A stretch of 64,000 nt of DNA from Prevotellaceae bacterium UBA1726 (GCA_002316005.1 DCIM01000049.1:1-64000), one strand, 5' to 3'. Positions 43,675 through 53,174 are shown, counted from the stretch's first letter. The notes: generated by a model not told the origin, from the sequence alone. Numbers and translations: made by a program.

Positions 43675-43926
43675 TTAGAGGAATACACAAAGAGCACAAA
43701 CTACTACTGCGAAGAGAGCAACACCCTCAACGAAAGCAGCTGTAAGAATCATGTTTGTACGGATATCACCAGCAGCCTCTGGCTGACGAGCAATTGCATC
43801 CATAGCGTTACCACCAATGCGACCAATACCGAGACCTGCACCAATAGCAGCAATACCTGCGCCGATACCAGCGCCCAACTTAGCAAGACCTGCAGCTGCT
43901 TCAGCTGCCATAATCAATGAAATCAT
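43675..43926 (-). CDS. atpE: ATP synthase Fo subunit c
   Basis: The 83-residue proteolipid of the rotor ring: two membrane helices around the polar loop ARQPEAAGDIR. The ion-carrying Glu lies in FVEGVALF in helix two. The Na+-type signature (a Gln in helix one and Ser/Thr after the Glu) is absent, so a proton-driven ring is likely. That last point is inference. Confidence 0.96.
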   Translation of the reverse strand: MISLIMAAEAAAGLAKLGAGIGAGIAAIGAGLGIGRIGGNAMDAIARQPEAAGDIRTNMILTAAFVEGVALFAVVVCALCVFL

Positions 43927-44028
43927 AATTTTAAAGATTTAAATTGTTATTATTATTGTTATTACTTATTTCTTTTTCCTAAGGGGTAGATTCATTCTGT
44001 TCTGCTGAACTACACCTTATATAATATA

Positions 44029-45099
44029 TTATTTATGATGCTCAGGAAGAGAGAGTCCGATGAACACAGCCGAAAGCATTGTGAACACATAAGCCTGAAT
44101 GAAGGCTACAAGGAACTCAAGACAGTTCATGAAGAGAATCATAACGAAGCTGAGCACAGTCAGACCGCTACCAAGGAACGCGTTCAACTGCCATCCGATG
44201 AAGATGATTGCTGTGAACGAGAGTATGATTGCGTGACCGGCCATCATGTTTGCAAACAGACGGACCATAAGAGCAAAAGGCTTTGTGAATACACCGAAGA
44301 GTTCGATGACAGGCATGATTGCCAATGGGTAAGCCTTGAGGAACATTGGTACATCTGGCCAGAAGATTTCTTTCCAGTATTCCTTGTTACCGAAGAGGTT
44401 GATTGCCAGCATTGTGCAGAGTGCAAGGAAGAAGGTAATGTTGATATTACCAGTCACATTCGCACCACCTGGGAATATTGGCAACAGTCCAAGGAGGTTG
44501 GTAACAAAGATAAAGAAGAAGCAAGTGAGCAGATAAGGAGCATAGCGACGATAGTGCTTTTCTCCAATGGAACTCTTGATGAGGTCGTCGTTGATAGTCA
44601 TTACCAACATCTCAACCAAACCTACAAATCCCTTTGGAGCCTCTTTCGTCACATCATGCTTCTTATACCAACGAGCCACAGTAAGGAACACCGCAAGAAG
44701 GATGAAAACGACAATCCAGATCTGGGTTACAGACTTGGTGATACTCAAGTCGAGCGGACGAACACTTGTGCCATCAGCCAGACGCTCATATATCTTGCCA
44801 TTCTTCTCCTCGTTGAAGTAGAATCCTTTATAGTCTTTGCCTTCGTGAGCTGCCTCCTCAAGTACAGAACTGCTGCAGACGAGCCATTCACCAGTCTGCT
44901 GGCTCTTTACCATAACAAGAAGAGGTATGGCAATCGACTTACCACCAATGGTAGTGATATGCCACTCATAGGCATCGGCCATATGGCCCAACACTATTTC
45001 CTTGACATCAACACCCTCCCCCTCTTTTTCGGCCGCAAAGGTCTGAAGCGGAAGTGTCATTGCCAAGAGCAACAGCATTATGTGAGCTATTTTCTTCAT
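44029..45099 (-). CDS. atpB: ATP synthase Fo subunit a
   Basis: The 356-residue stator channel subunit. It has a signal-like N-terminus (MKKIAHIMLLLLAMTLPLQTFA) and about 120 residues of extra periplasmic sequence before the first core helix, which is the Bacteroidales long form (E. coli has 271 residues). The essential Arg lies in LMVRLFANMMAGH. It is followed by a 102-bp gap to atpE, the widest inside the operon. Confidence 0.96.
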   Translation of the reverse strand: MKKIAHIMLLLLAMTLPLQTFAAEKEGEGVDVKEIVLGHMADAYEWHITTIGGKSIAIPLLVMVKSQQTGEWLVCSSSVLEEAAHEGKDYKGFYFNEEKNGKIYERLADGTSVRPLDLSITKSVTQIWIVVFILLAVFLTVARWYKKHDVTKEAPKGFVGLVEMLVMTINDDLIKSSIGEKHYRRYAPYLLTCFFFIFVTNLLGLLPIFPGGANVTGNINITFFLALCTMLAINLFGNKEYWKEIFWPDVPMFLKAYPLAIMPVIELFGVFTKPFALMVRLFANMMAGHAIILSFTAIIFIGWQLNAFLGSGLTVLSFVMILFMNCLEFLVAFIQAYVFTMLSAVFIGLSLPEHHK

Positions 45100-45108
45100 T
45101 AATAATTT

Positions 45109-45540
45109 TTATTTTATGCGTTTTGTTTTCTCGGTCTTTATGAAGAACCAAGTGTCAAATACAAGCATTACAAAGTAGAATGCCATGAACACGACAGCGA
45201 ACACCTTGATTGATTGTGAGTCGCCACGCATTGCGAAACAGTAAACGAGAACTGTCATTGCCGCAAGCAAAATTCTGATTCCCGAAGCAGCGAGGAACAA
45301 TACCGGCAGATTCTTCACCGAAGTGAGTGCCACCTTTTTCCATACTGCGATGAACCCTAATGCTGCTATCAGATTGAACACTGCACTGATAATAATCTGG
45401 TTGCTTGAAACATATCCCACAAGGTGGTTCGACAGAAGAATGGAACCAGCAGTGAGGATTGCCACGAGCAAGAAACTCATAATCGTGTAGAGTCTTTTCT
45501 GGGCACTGACAAATTGTTCGTTAGTGTTCGACACAGACAT
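45109..45540 (-). CDS. membrane protein in atpI position
   Basis: A 143-residue protein with four predicted membrane segments (MSFLLVAILTAGSILLSNHLVGY, IIISAVFNLIAALGFIAVW, VLFLAASGIRILLAAMTVLVYC, VFAVVFMAFYFVMLVFDTWFF). It sits between atpC and atpB, where AtpI-like assembly proteins are found, and its layout fits that role. Its 5' end overlaps the atpC 3' end by 20 bp, and its stop lies 9 bp before atpB. Confidence 0.8.
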   Translation of the reverse strand: MSVSNTNEQFVSAQKRLYTIMSFLLVAILTAGSILLSNHLVGYVSSNQIIISAVFNLIAALGFIAVWKKVALTSVKNLPVLFLAASGIRILLAAMTVLVYCFAMRGDSQSIKVFAVVFMAFYFVMLVFDTWFFIKTEKTKRIK

Positions 45541-45760
45541 TTACATAGTTTTGTTTAACTGAAACGAATCCAGCACTGATGTGAACAGTGTGTTTGCCGT
45601 CTGCAGTCTTGTATTCAACAATACCGTTGGTTAAAGACGAGATGATAGGTGCGTGGTTGTCGAGAATCTCGAACTGTCCGAGAGCTCCCGGAACCAGTAC
45701 GCTCAAGACCTCACCTTCAAACTCAATTCTCTCAGGAGATACTATTTTCAGTTTTAGCAT
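45521..45760 (-). CDS. atpC: ATP synthase F1 subunit epsilon (short form)
   Basis: Only 79 residues: the N-terminal beta-sandwich (LKIVSPERIEFEGEVLSVLVPGALGQFEILDNHAPI) without the C-terminal helical hairpin that inhibits ATP hydrolysis in E. coli. The reading frame ends cleanly at VNVCVEH, and 20 bp are shared with the next gene, so this is the natural length. Short epsilon subunits are usual in the Bacteroidales. Confidence 0.94.
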   Translation of the reverse strand: MLKLKIVSPERIEFEGEVLSVLVPGALGQFEILDNHAPIISSLTNGIVEYKTADGKHTVHISAGFVSVKQNYVNVCVEH

Positions 45761-45764
45761 ATTG

Positions 45765-45829
45765 TTAATTTACAATTTATCAATTTACAATTTACCATTT
45801 GATTGTCAATTGTCCAATTGTCAATTACT
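45765..45829. repeat. AATTTACAATTT / CAATTGTC spacer repeats
   Basis: Same design as 40882-40949: three AATTTACAATTT-like units, then GATTGTCAATTGTC and CCAATTGTCAATT. Confidence 0.65.
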
Positions 45830-47338
45830 TTATCCCTGAGCCTGAGCCAGAAGTTTCTGTCCCTTCTCAATAGCCTGTTCAATAGTACCTACATTGAGGA
45901 ATGCCTGCTCTGGGAGGTCATCGAGTTCACCATCGAGAATCATGTTGAAGCCCTTGATAGTGTCTTCGATAGAAACCATTACACCAGGAACGCCGGTGAA
46001 CTGCTCTGCAACAGTAAATGGCTGAGAGAGGAAACGCTGTACACGACGAGCGCGGTTTACAGTCAACTTATCCTCATCAGAGAGCTCGTCCATACCAAGG
46101 ATGGCAATGATATCCTGCAACTCCTTGTACTTCTGAAGAATCTGCTTTACACGCTGAGCGCACTCGTAATGCTCCTTACCTACAACAAGTGGGTCGAGGA
46201 TACGAGATGTAGATCCCAGTGGGTCAACAGCAGGATAGATACCAAGCTGAGCGATGTTACGCGAAAGCTCTGTTGTAGCATCGAGGTGGGTAAATGTTGT
46301 AGCAGGAGCTGGGTCGGTCAAGTCATCAGCAGGTACATATACAGCCTGTACAGAAGTGATAGAACCTGTCTTTGTTGAAGTGATTCGTTCCTGCATAGTA
46401 CCCATCTCTGAAGCAAGTGTTGGCTGATAACCTACAGCAGATGGCATACGACCGAGAAGAGCCGAAACCTCAGAACCAGCCTGAGTGAAACGGAAGATGT
46501 TGTCGATGAAGAACAGAATGTCACCACCCTGATCACGGAACTCTTCTGCAACAGTAAGTCCAGAAAGGGCAACTGAAGCACGAGCACCCGGTGGCTCATT
46601 CATCTGGCCATATACGAGAGTTGCCTGAGACTTCTGGAGTTCCTCTGGGTCAACGAGACTCAAGTCCCACTTACCCTCGGCCATAGCCTCCTTGAACTTG
46701 TCGCCGTAACGGATTACACCCGACTCAATCATCTCACGGATAAGGTCGTTACCCTCACGAGTACGCTCACCTACTCCAGCGAATACTGAGTAACCGTTGT
46801 GACCCTTAGCGATGTTGTTGATAAGCTCCATGATAAGCACAGTCTTACCAACTCCGGCACCACCGAAAAGACCAATCTTACCACCCTTAAGGTAAGGCTC
46901 GAGGAGGTCGATGACCTTGATACCTGTTGCGAGCATCTCCTTAGAGGTAGAGAGTTCTTCAAACTTTGGAGCCTCGCGGTGGATAGGATAAGAACCCTCT
47001 GGGTCGAGAGTCTTCATACCATCGATAGGCTGACCAATTACATTCATCATACGGCCCTTGATTTGCTGTCCGGCAGGCATTGTGATTGGGTTGCCAGTAG
47101 GAACAGCCTCAAGTCCACGCTGCAGACCGTCGGTATTGTCCATAGCAACGCAACGAACGGTGTCTTCACCGATGTGCTGCTGAACCTCAATTACGAGGTC
47201 GCGACCGTCAGGACGCTTAACAATAAGGGCCTCGTAGATTTTTGGGAGCACTTTCTCTGCATCAAGTCCCTTTGTGTCGAAGTAAACATCGATTACAGGA
47301 CCGATAATCTGAGAAATGCGTCCATTGATTTGTGACAT
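45830..47338 (-). CDS. atpD: ATP synthase F1 subunit beta
   Basis: The 502-residue catalytic subunit. P-loop GGAGVGKTVLIMELI, VFAGVGERTREGNDL with the catalytic Glu, and ALSGLTVAEEFRDQ are intact. It is the first ATP synthase gene, separated from the upstream pfkA by only 34 bp with no visible promoter of its own. Confidence 0.98.
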   Translation of the reverse strand: MSQINGRISQIIGPVIDVYFDTKGLDAEKVLPKIYEALIVKRPDGRDLVIEVQQHIGEDTVRCVAMDNTDGLQRGLEAVPTGNPITMPAGQQIKGRMMNVIGQPIDGMKTLDPEGSYPIHREAPKFEELSTSKEMLATGIKVIDLLEPYLKGGKIGLFGGAGVGKTVLIMELINNIAKGHNGYSVFAGVGERTREGNDLIREMIESGVIRYGDKFKEAMAEGKWDLSLVDPEELQKSQATLVYGQMNEPPGARASVALSGLTVAEEFRDQGGDILFFIDNIFRFTQAGSEVSALLGRMPSAVGYQPTLASEMGTMQERITSTKTGSITSVQAVYVPADDLTDPAPATTFTHLDATTELSRNIAQLGIYPAVDPLGSTSRILDPLVVGKEHYECAQRVKQILQKYKELQDIIAILGMDELSDEDKLTVNRARRVQRFLSQPFTVAEQFTGVPGVMVSIEDTIKGFNMILDGELDDLPEQAFLNVGTIEQAIEKGQKLLAQAQG

Positions 47339-47372
47339 AAGTTTATAATTATATTAAAATTTAATTTTCCAA

Positions 47373-48350
47373 TTAGATTGACAACTCGTCGAGAACCTTG
47401 ATGAGCTTCTTGTCGAATGGCTTGTCTGAGCGGATAGCCTCCGAGAATGGAACATACACAACTTCATTGTTGCGTACACCAATCATGACATTGCGCTGTC
47501 CCTGGAGGATAGCCTCGATAGCTCCCACACCTGTACGACCGGCAAGGATGCGGTCACGAGCTGTTGGACGACCACCACGCTGGAGGTGACCAAGGATAGA
47601 AACGCGTACATCAAACTCAGGGAACTCTTTCTTTACACGATCAGCATAGAACATAGCACCACACTTCTTGCTCTCAGAAACGATGACAATACATGATTTC
47701 TTCGACTTACGGATACCTCTGTGCATGAACTCTGCCAACTGGTCAGCATCAGTACTCTCTTCTGGAATGATAGCAGCCTCTGCTCCACACGCAATAGCTG
47801 AATTCTGTGCAAGGAAACCAGCATCACGTCCCATCACCTCAACAAAGAAGATACGCTCATGGCTCTGGGCGGTGTCGCGAATACGGTCAACACACTCCAT
47901 AATAGTGTTCATTGTGGTATCGTAGCCGATAGTATTATCTGTACCATAGAGGTCATTGTCGATTGTACCAGGAAGACCAATACAGCAAACATCATGTTCC
48001 TGGGCGAAAATCTTTGCACCTGTGAGGGAACCATTACCACCACAAACAACGAGGGCGTCAATCTCATTAGCCACCATGTTGTCATAGGCCTTCTGACGAC
48101 CTTCCTCTGTCATGAACTCTTTTGAACGGGCTGTCTTGAGGATTGTACCACCAGTAGCAATGATACCAGAAACATTCTCTGTAGTAAATTCTTTGATTTC
48201 GTTGTTGATAAGGCCTTCCCAACCGCGGTAAATACCCTTAATTTTGAAACCGTTGTAAATACCAGCACGAGTGACGGCACGAATTGCAGCATTCATACCA
48301 GGGGCATCTCCTCCGGAAGTGAGGATACCAATAGTCTTTATCTTTGCCAT
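47373..48350 (-). CDS. pfkA: ATP-dependent 6-phosphofructokinase
   Basis: It commits fructose 6-phosphate to glycolysis with ATP. ATG 48350 (MAKIKTIGILTSGGDAPGMN) gives 325 residues, the usual PfkA length; the frame extends ten codons more. The donor-site residues are of the ATP type: CGGNGS and GLPGTIDNDLYG, in contrast to the PPi enzyme at 25670. The short gap to atpD suggests that pfkA leads a transcript that also carries the ATP synthase genes. Confidence 0.96.
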   Translation of the reverse strand: MAKIKTIGILTSGGDAPGMNAAIRAVTRAGIYNGFKIKGIYRGWEGLINNEIKEFTTENVSGIIATGGTILKTARSKEFMTEEGRQKAYDNMVANEIDALVVCGGNGSLTGAKIFAQEHDVCCIGLPGTIDNDLYGTDNTIGYDTTMNTIMECVDRIRDTAQSHERIFFVEVMGRDAGFLAQNSAIACGAEAAIIPEESTDADQLAEFMHRGIRKSKKSCIVIVSESKKCGAMFYADRVKKEFPEFDVRVSILGHLQRGGRPTARDRILAGRTGVGAIEAILQGQRNVMIGVRNNEVVYVPFSEAIRSDKPFDKKLIKVLDELSI

Positions 48351-48377
48351 AGTATTATTATTTGTTATAACTGATAG

Positions 48378-48409
48378 CAAAGTTAGTAAATTTTCCCGAA
48401 GGGAGCAAG
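48378..48409 (-). promoter_or_regulatory. promoter of pfkA-ATP synthase run
   Basis: On the minus strand: CTTG (48406-48409, one base from TTTG), 20 bp, then TAACTTTG (48378-48385). The leader to the pfkA ATG is about 22 nt. Confidence 0.6.
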
Positions 48410-48478
48410 CGTAAGTGAGTTTTTTTTAGGCAGAATCGCGAATTTGGACAAAAAAAAGTAGAAAGTGAAAGAAAATGC

Positions 48479-49462
48479 CTACAACCTTCCGGAAATTCTC
48501 TTCAAAAAGAAGTATAATTCTTCTTCAAGACGGAACAGACTCCAACACCCCTTAAAAGGGATGTATCCAAGTTTTTTCTTGATGTTGGTCTTGATGAGAG
48601 ATGTATCAATACTCTCCCACCCTGTTTTTAATTCACTGAGGCAATATGCTTTGTCTTCACTACTCAACGACCGGCGATTTTTATAATAGAACATGTAGCA
48701 ATCAACAAGAACTTTCAAGCGCTCCACTTCATAGGTTTGAAGTATAGCCTCAGAACATTTCAATTCGGCGAGTTGGCTTTTCATCCTCTGTGTGGCTGTA
48801 AGATAATCCATTCGCAACACAGAAATCTGGTTTGTGATTGAATTAGGATTGCTCCAATAGAAATAAGGTGCATCCGATTGATACACTTTACGCGATATCA
48901 AATAATGTAGGCGTGTGGTATTGTCATCGCTGAAATGGCGACACGATGTGTCGTAGTTATATTGACGAAATAATTCCGCTCTTGCTGCATAAACTCCATG
49001 GATATTCCATGTAAGTGATTCTACGAAAGCCTGTTTACCGTCCAATGCTTCAAATGAAAGCCCGTTATAATCAGTGGTATTTCCGTCTTTGTCAACCAAT
49101 ACGCAACGATAAAGCACGCAATCTGCATCCTCGTGAGCATCAAAAACGGCAACAAGCTTTTCCACGGTATCACCTGCATATATATCATCGCAATCGAGAT
49201 ATCCAATTATATCTCCAGTACAAGCCCCAATGCCTGTGTTTCGAGCATGTGCCACACCTTTATTGGTTTCGTGTTTTACGAGTTTTATGTGTGGATACTC
49301 TGCCATAAAACTCTCAATGATGCTTGAAGACGCATCCTGTGATCCATCATCAACGCATACAATCTCAATATTCTTGTAGGTTTGGGCTACAAGTGAACGG
49401 AGGCATTTCTCTATAAATTTCTCTCCGTTATATACTGCTACAAGAATACTTACCTTTGTCAT
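48479..49462 (-). CDS. GT2-family glycosyltransferase
   Basis: A 327-residue inverting glycosyltransferase with the GT-A fold: VSILVAVYNGEKFIEKCLRSL at the N-terminus, VDDGSQD, and the metal-binding DCDD (YLDCDDIYAGD). GT2 enzymes of this type build O-antigen, capsule or exopolysaccharide; donor and acceptor are not readable. It overlaps the flippase gene by 4 bp (ATGA), so the two are one unit. Confidence 0.92.
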   Translation of the reverse strand: MTKVSILVAVYNGEKFIEKCLRSLVAQTYKNIEIVCVDDGSQDASSSIIESFMAEYPHIKLVKHETNKGVAHARNTGIGACTGDIIGYLDCDDIYAGDTVEKLVAVFDAHEDADCVLYRCVLVDKDGNTTDYNGLSFEALDGKQAFVESLTWNIHGVYAARAELFRQYNYDTSCRHFSDDNTTRLHYLISRKVYQSDAPYFYWSNPNSITNQISVLRMDYLTATQRMKSQLAELKCSEAILQTYEVERLKVLVDCYMFYYKNRRSLSSEDKAYCLSELKTGWESIDTSLIKTNIKKKLGYIPFKGCWSLFRLEEELYFFLKRISGRL

Positions 49463-50895
49463 TTCACGGTGCTTTTATACATTTTATATGAGATATAGCA
49501 ACTCGTAGCGAACATCAATGTTCCCAAGCCGTAGTAGAGCCATGTTGAAGTGTAGCGAACGATAGCGAGTGAAATCAGTCCGAGGGCAAACTGTATGCTA
49601 ATATTTTTGATCAGTCTTTCCGAAAGGTCAAGATCGTATTTCCACGAACAATAGCCTATCACACATAAGCAATCAATGAACGAAGTGACAGACAGCGCAA
49701 TACCAGTGCCGTCGAGTCCCCAGTTGTTGTAACCGATGATGATGGTCAGTACGATCAGTATGTCATAGACCGACTCCATGAGAAGATATGATTTCGAGTC
49801 GCCTTTCGCAAGCATGATGTATGCTACAGGGAGGTTTACTGCACGGAAATACATTGCCAAAACCGTTATCTGTGTCATGCCGATAACAGGGAGGAATTTT
49901 CCACTGAATAGCAATGGTATAAGTATCTGTAAACCAAACATTAATGCAATGAGCATTGGAGCAATCATTATGATCGATACTTCAATCTGTCGGTTTACCG
50001 CTCCGTTCATCTTCGTTGTATCGGCACAAACGGCTGAGAGGTGTGGGTAATAGTCGGTTTCCATTGCCGCAAAAACCATTCCAGCATAGGTCATCGTTAT
50101 CATGTAACCGGCATTGTAGAGACCTGCCAACGATACGGACATGTCGCTCAGATAAGCCCTCACGGCAAACTCGGCTCCACTACCCAAAACTCCTGCCAAA
50201 ACGAACGCCGTACCTATGGTGATCATAGGTTTTCCTTCTTTCAGATTATTCCATTTCGTTAGGAATCGCGGTGTGTAGTAGCGATACGAGTACCACATGA
50301 CGAGAATCATCTGGATGAATGCGATGATAATGAGCGAAGGGATGATACCGTCGTATTTCCATTTCATGAACAATGGTACGGAGATTACCAATGCCATGAA
50401 AACACCAATGACGCTTGTCTTGGCCAGTTGTTTCAGTCTTCGTGTCGCTTTAAGGATTGCTGTTTCTCCTCCTGTTATAGCTGCCATTGCCACAACAACC
50501 GATAGGCATGCGAAATGAACGGTGTGCTCGAACGATGAGAATGCCCACATGCTGAGTACCCCACTCAATGCAAGGCACATGATGAAACCGAACATTGCGA
50601 CGATGAAACTCCACGAGCGGAGCAACGAAATCTGTTTTCTTGTTGCTTCTTCGTCTTGGGCGTCAAAAGCTTGCGAAATCTCGCGTACTCCACTGATTTG
50701 CAATCCGAAATTAGTGGAATTCTGCAGAAGGGTTGCCGCTGTGTTGTAGATGGAAATAAGGCCAACGCCAGTTGGACCTAAAATAATAGCAATTATCTTA
50801 TTGCGTACAAGACCAATAAGGATGTTCAACCCCTGAACACCCCCGAATAATCCGGTGTACTTGAATATATGTTTGTAGCTACTATCTTTTCCCAT
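49459..50895 (-). CDS. oligosaccharide flippase (Wzx-like)
   Basis: A 478-residue inner-membrane protein with about 12-14 membrane segments and the Wzx/MATE-type start YKHIFKYTGLFGGVQGLNILIGLVRNKI. Such flippases move lipid-linked glycan units to the periplasmic face. ATG 50895 (MGKDSSYKHIF) is chosen; the frame extends 37 codons upstream into the divergent spacer with untypical residues. Its neighbours are three glycosyltransferases. Confidence 0.9.
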   Translation of the reverse strand: MGKDSSYKHIFKYTGLFGGVQGLNILIGLVRNKIIAIILGPTGVGLISIYNTAATLLQNSTNFGLQISGVREISQAFDAQDEEATRKQISLLRSWSFIVAMFGFIMCLALSGVLSMWAFSSFEHTVHFACLSVVVAMAAITGGETAILKATRRLKQLAKTSVIGVFMALVISVPLFMKWKYDGIIPSLIIIAFIQMILVMWYSYRYYTPRFLTKWNNLKEGKPMITIGTAFVLAGVLGSGAEFAVRAYLSDMSVSLAGLYNAGYMITMTYAGMVFAAMETDYYPHLSAVCADTTKMNGAVNRQIEVSIIMIAPMLIALMFGLQILIPLLFSGKFLPVIGMTQITVLAMYFRAVNLPVAYIMLAKGDSKSYLLMESVYDILIVLTIIIGYNNWGLDGTGIALSVTSFIDCLCVIGYCSWKYDLDLSERLIKNISIQFALGLISLAIVRYTSTWLYYGLGTLMFATSCYISYKMYKSTVK

Positions 50896-50963
50896 TACAA
50901 ATAAATAACGAACAATTTGCGACTTTATTTTACTTTGGTGAATGTTTTCTGCAAAAAAATATA

Positions 50964-50971
50964 TACCTTTG
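50964..50971 (+). promoter_or_regulatory. -7 box of glycosyltransferase gene at 50979
   Basis: TACCTTTG, with only 7 bp between the box and the ATG. A transcript starting at the usual distance would begin at or next to the start codon. Confidence 0.55.
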
Positions 50972-50978
50972 CACGACA

Positions 50979-51941
50979 ATGACAAGCAACGAACCACATA
51001 CAACACCGGTTATCAGTTTCATTATTCCTGATTACAACCTCCCAATACAACTCCTTCGTGAATGTATTGAGAGCATTATTTCATTGGAATTGCCGGATGA
51101 AAAACGTGAGATTATTCTTGTTGATGATGGTTCGGAAGTATCTCCAAAGGAAGGGCTTGGCGACCTGTTGTCTCATATCACACTTATCACTCAGGAAAAT
51201 CGAGGTTTGTCTAAGGCTCGTAATATAGGCGTTGAGGCTGCAAGCGGCAAATTCATCCAGTTTGTTGATGGCGATGACTGTCTTTTGCCTAATTACATGG
51301 AGTGCTTTAAGTCGATTGAGGAAAACGACTATGACATGCTTATCTTTGGTCGTGTGACCGAAAAAACAGCGTCTTTTCCGGGGAAAACAGTTCCTTTCGG
51401 TTCTGGTGCCGACTATATGCTTCATCATAACATCTGTGCTTCGGCTTGGGGGTATATCTTCAAAAGGGAACTGCTTTCTGAGGGACTTCGTTTCACTGAT
51501 GGTATTCTTCACGAAGACGAGGAATTTACTCCTTTGCTCACTTTAAAGGCTAAGAAGTTGGCGCGATATGAAGGTGCTGCTTATTTCTATCGTCAGCGCG
51601 AGGATTCGATTATTCACAGTGTTGAAAAAGAGCATCTTTCGCAAAGAATCAACGATTTCATCGGAGTTATCGAACGACTTGACAATAAAGCAAAGTCCCT
51701 TGATGGTGATGCTAAAAAGGCATTGCGGCGACGCGTCAACCAACTCACAATGGACCTTGTATATAATGTGATAAAACTCTCTGGCGATGATAGTTATATC
51801 AGCAAAGCGCTTTCATTGCTTCGCGAGAAAGGTATCACCCCTCTCCCATTAAAAAACTATACAACGAAATATCTTGTGTTTGCGCTTCTGATGCGTACAT
51901 GTATCGGTCGCCGATTACTCGTGAAATATATTTGCAGATAA
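50979..51941 (+). CDS. GT2-family glycosyltransferase
   Basis: A 320-residue GT-A glycosyltransferase: ISFIIPDYNLPIQLLRECIESI, LVDDGSE, and FVDGDDCLLPNYM with the DxD-type metal site. The segment FKRELLSEGLRFTDGILHEDEEF is typical of capsule and EpsH/WaaB-like GT2 enzymes. The next glycosyltransferase gene begins one base after the stop. It is transcribed away from the flippase pair. Confidence 0.92.
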   Translation: MTSNEPHTTPVISFIIPDYNLPIQLLRECIESIISLELPDEKREIILVDDGSEVSPKEGLGDLLSHITLITQENRGLSKARNIGVEAASGKFIQFVDGDDCLLPNYMECFKSIEENDYDMLIFGRVTEKTASFPGKTVPFGSGADYMLHHNICASAWGYIFKRELLSEGLRFTDGILHEDEEFTPLLTLKAKKLARYEGAAYFYRQREDSIIHSVEKEHLSQRINDFIGVIERLDNKAKSLDGDAKKALRRRVNQLTMDLVYNVIKLSGDDSYISKALSLLREKGITPLPLKNYTTKYLVFALLMRTCIGRRLLVKYICR

Positions 51942-51942
51942 T

Positions 51943-53037
51943 ATGAGAATACTCCTTCTTGGCGAATACAGCAATGTCCACACCACTCTTGCCCAGGGAC
52001 TTCGTAGTCTTGGACATGAGGTTGTCACTGCCAGCAACGGTGACTTCTGGAAGGATTATCCCCGCGATATCGACCTTTCCCGTCCTAAAGGACCGTTTGG
52101 CGGTTTCCGGTTGTGGATGAAGGTGATGCTGAATCTGCGTAAGTTCACGGGATTCGATATCGTGCAAATAATCAATCCACTATTTCTTGAACTCAAGGCA
52201 GAACATCACTTTCGAATCTTTGATTATTTGAAGAAGCATAATAAGAAGGTGGTTCTCTGTGCTTTCGGTTTGGATTATTACTGGGTTCTTCAGAGCGATA
52301 AAGGTATTTTCCGTTATGGCGATTTCAATATCGGTGAAAAGAAAAGAACTGATGTTGAGGCTGAGCGTATTCGCAAGGAATGGATAGGTACACCAAAGGG
52401 TGAGTTGAGTAAGTATTGTGCCGAGAGATGCGATGCCATTGTGTCGGGACTTTATGAGTACGATGCGTGCTATCGCCCACTCTTCCCAGAGAAGACAACC
52501 TTCATTCCATTCCCGATAAAACCGTGCGAAATTGAACCTGCTACCAATCTCGTCAGCCCTTCCCACCTTATTATATTAATAGGTATTAGTCGTAACCGCT
52601 CTGCTTACAAGGGAACGGATATCATGCTTCGTGCGGCTCAGGATCTGAAGGCGAAATATGAGGATAAGGTGATACTGAACATTGCAGAGGGATTGCCTTT
52701 TGCTGAATATCAGAAACTGATGCTTGGCAGTGATGCCATTCTCGACCAGTTGTATAGTTATACTCCTGCCATGAATGCCCTTGAGGCAATGAATAACGGC
52801 GTTGTATGCGTGGGTGGTGGTGAACCAGAGAACTACGAGATTCTTGGCGAGACGGAACTCCGTCCTATCGTCAATGTCGAACCAACCTACGAGAGTGTCT
52901 ATAATGCCCTTGAAGAACTTGTCCTCAATCTCGACCGTGTGCCTCAATTGAAGCGCGAAGGTATTGAATACATTAAGCGCCACCATGACTTTATCAAGGT
53001 AGCGCTTAAGTATGAGAATCTTTATATGTCTATCTAA
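51943..53037 (+). CDS. GT-B-like glycosyltransferase
   Basis: A 364-residue protein with a Rossmann-like N-terminal half (MRILLLGEYSNVHTTLAQGLRSLGHEV) and a C-terminal half with the GT4/GT1-like donor-binding layout (ILIGISRNRSAYKGTDIMLRAA, LDQLYSYTPAMNALEAMNNGVVCVGGGEPEN). It probably adds a sugar to a surface glycan. Its 3' end overlaps the convergent 47-aa gene by 8 bp. Confidence 0.85.
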   Translation: MRILLLGEYSNVHTTLAQGLRSLGHEVVTASNGDFWKDYPRDIDLSRPKGPFGGFRLWMKVMLNLRKFTGFDIVQIINPLFLELKAEHHFRIFDYLKKHNKKVVLCAFGLDYYWVLQSDKGIFRYGDFNIGEKKRTDVEAERIRKEWIGTPKGELSKYCAERCDAIVSGLYEYDACYRPLFPEKTTFIPFPIKPCEIEPATNLVSPSHLIILIGISRNRSAYKGTDIMLRAAQDLKAKYEDKVILNIAEGLPFAEYQKLMLGSDAILDQLYSYTPAMNALEAMNNGVVCVGGGEPENYEILGETELRPIVNVEPTYESVYNALEELVLNLDRVPQLKREGIEYIKRHHDFIKVALKYENLYMSI

Positions 53038-53173
53038 TGTAATCCTTCGTAAGCATGTCGTAATACAATGCTTCGAGTTCGTAATCGTTGAGTTGGTCAA
53101 GGGAATGACCAATTATTCTTATCAGTTCTTCCCTTGAATAACGACTAATCTGTGATTGCTGATTGAAATCCAT
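53030..53173 (-). CDS. small uncharacterised protein (47 aa)
   Basis: A 47-residue polar protein (MDFNQQSQISRYSREELI, then DYELEALYYDMLTKDYIR) starting one base after the C69 peptidase stop codon, which supports translation as part of that operon. The frame can be extended to 53275, but only into the peptidase gene. I recognise no family. Confidence 0.6.
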   Translation of the reverse strand: MDFNQQSQISRYSREELIRIIGHSLDQLNDYELEALYYDMLTKDYIR

Positions 53174-53174
53174 A

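Noticed and set aside
44035..45102. 355-codon plus-strand frame over atpB
   Set aside because: Antisense shadow of a clear ATP synthase subunit a gene; composition is non-natural (His/Cys/Glu-rich).
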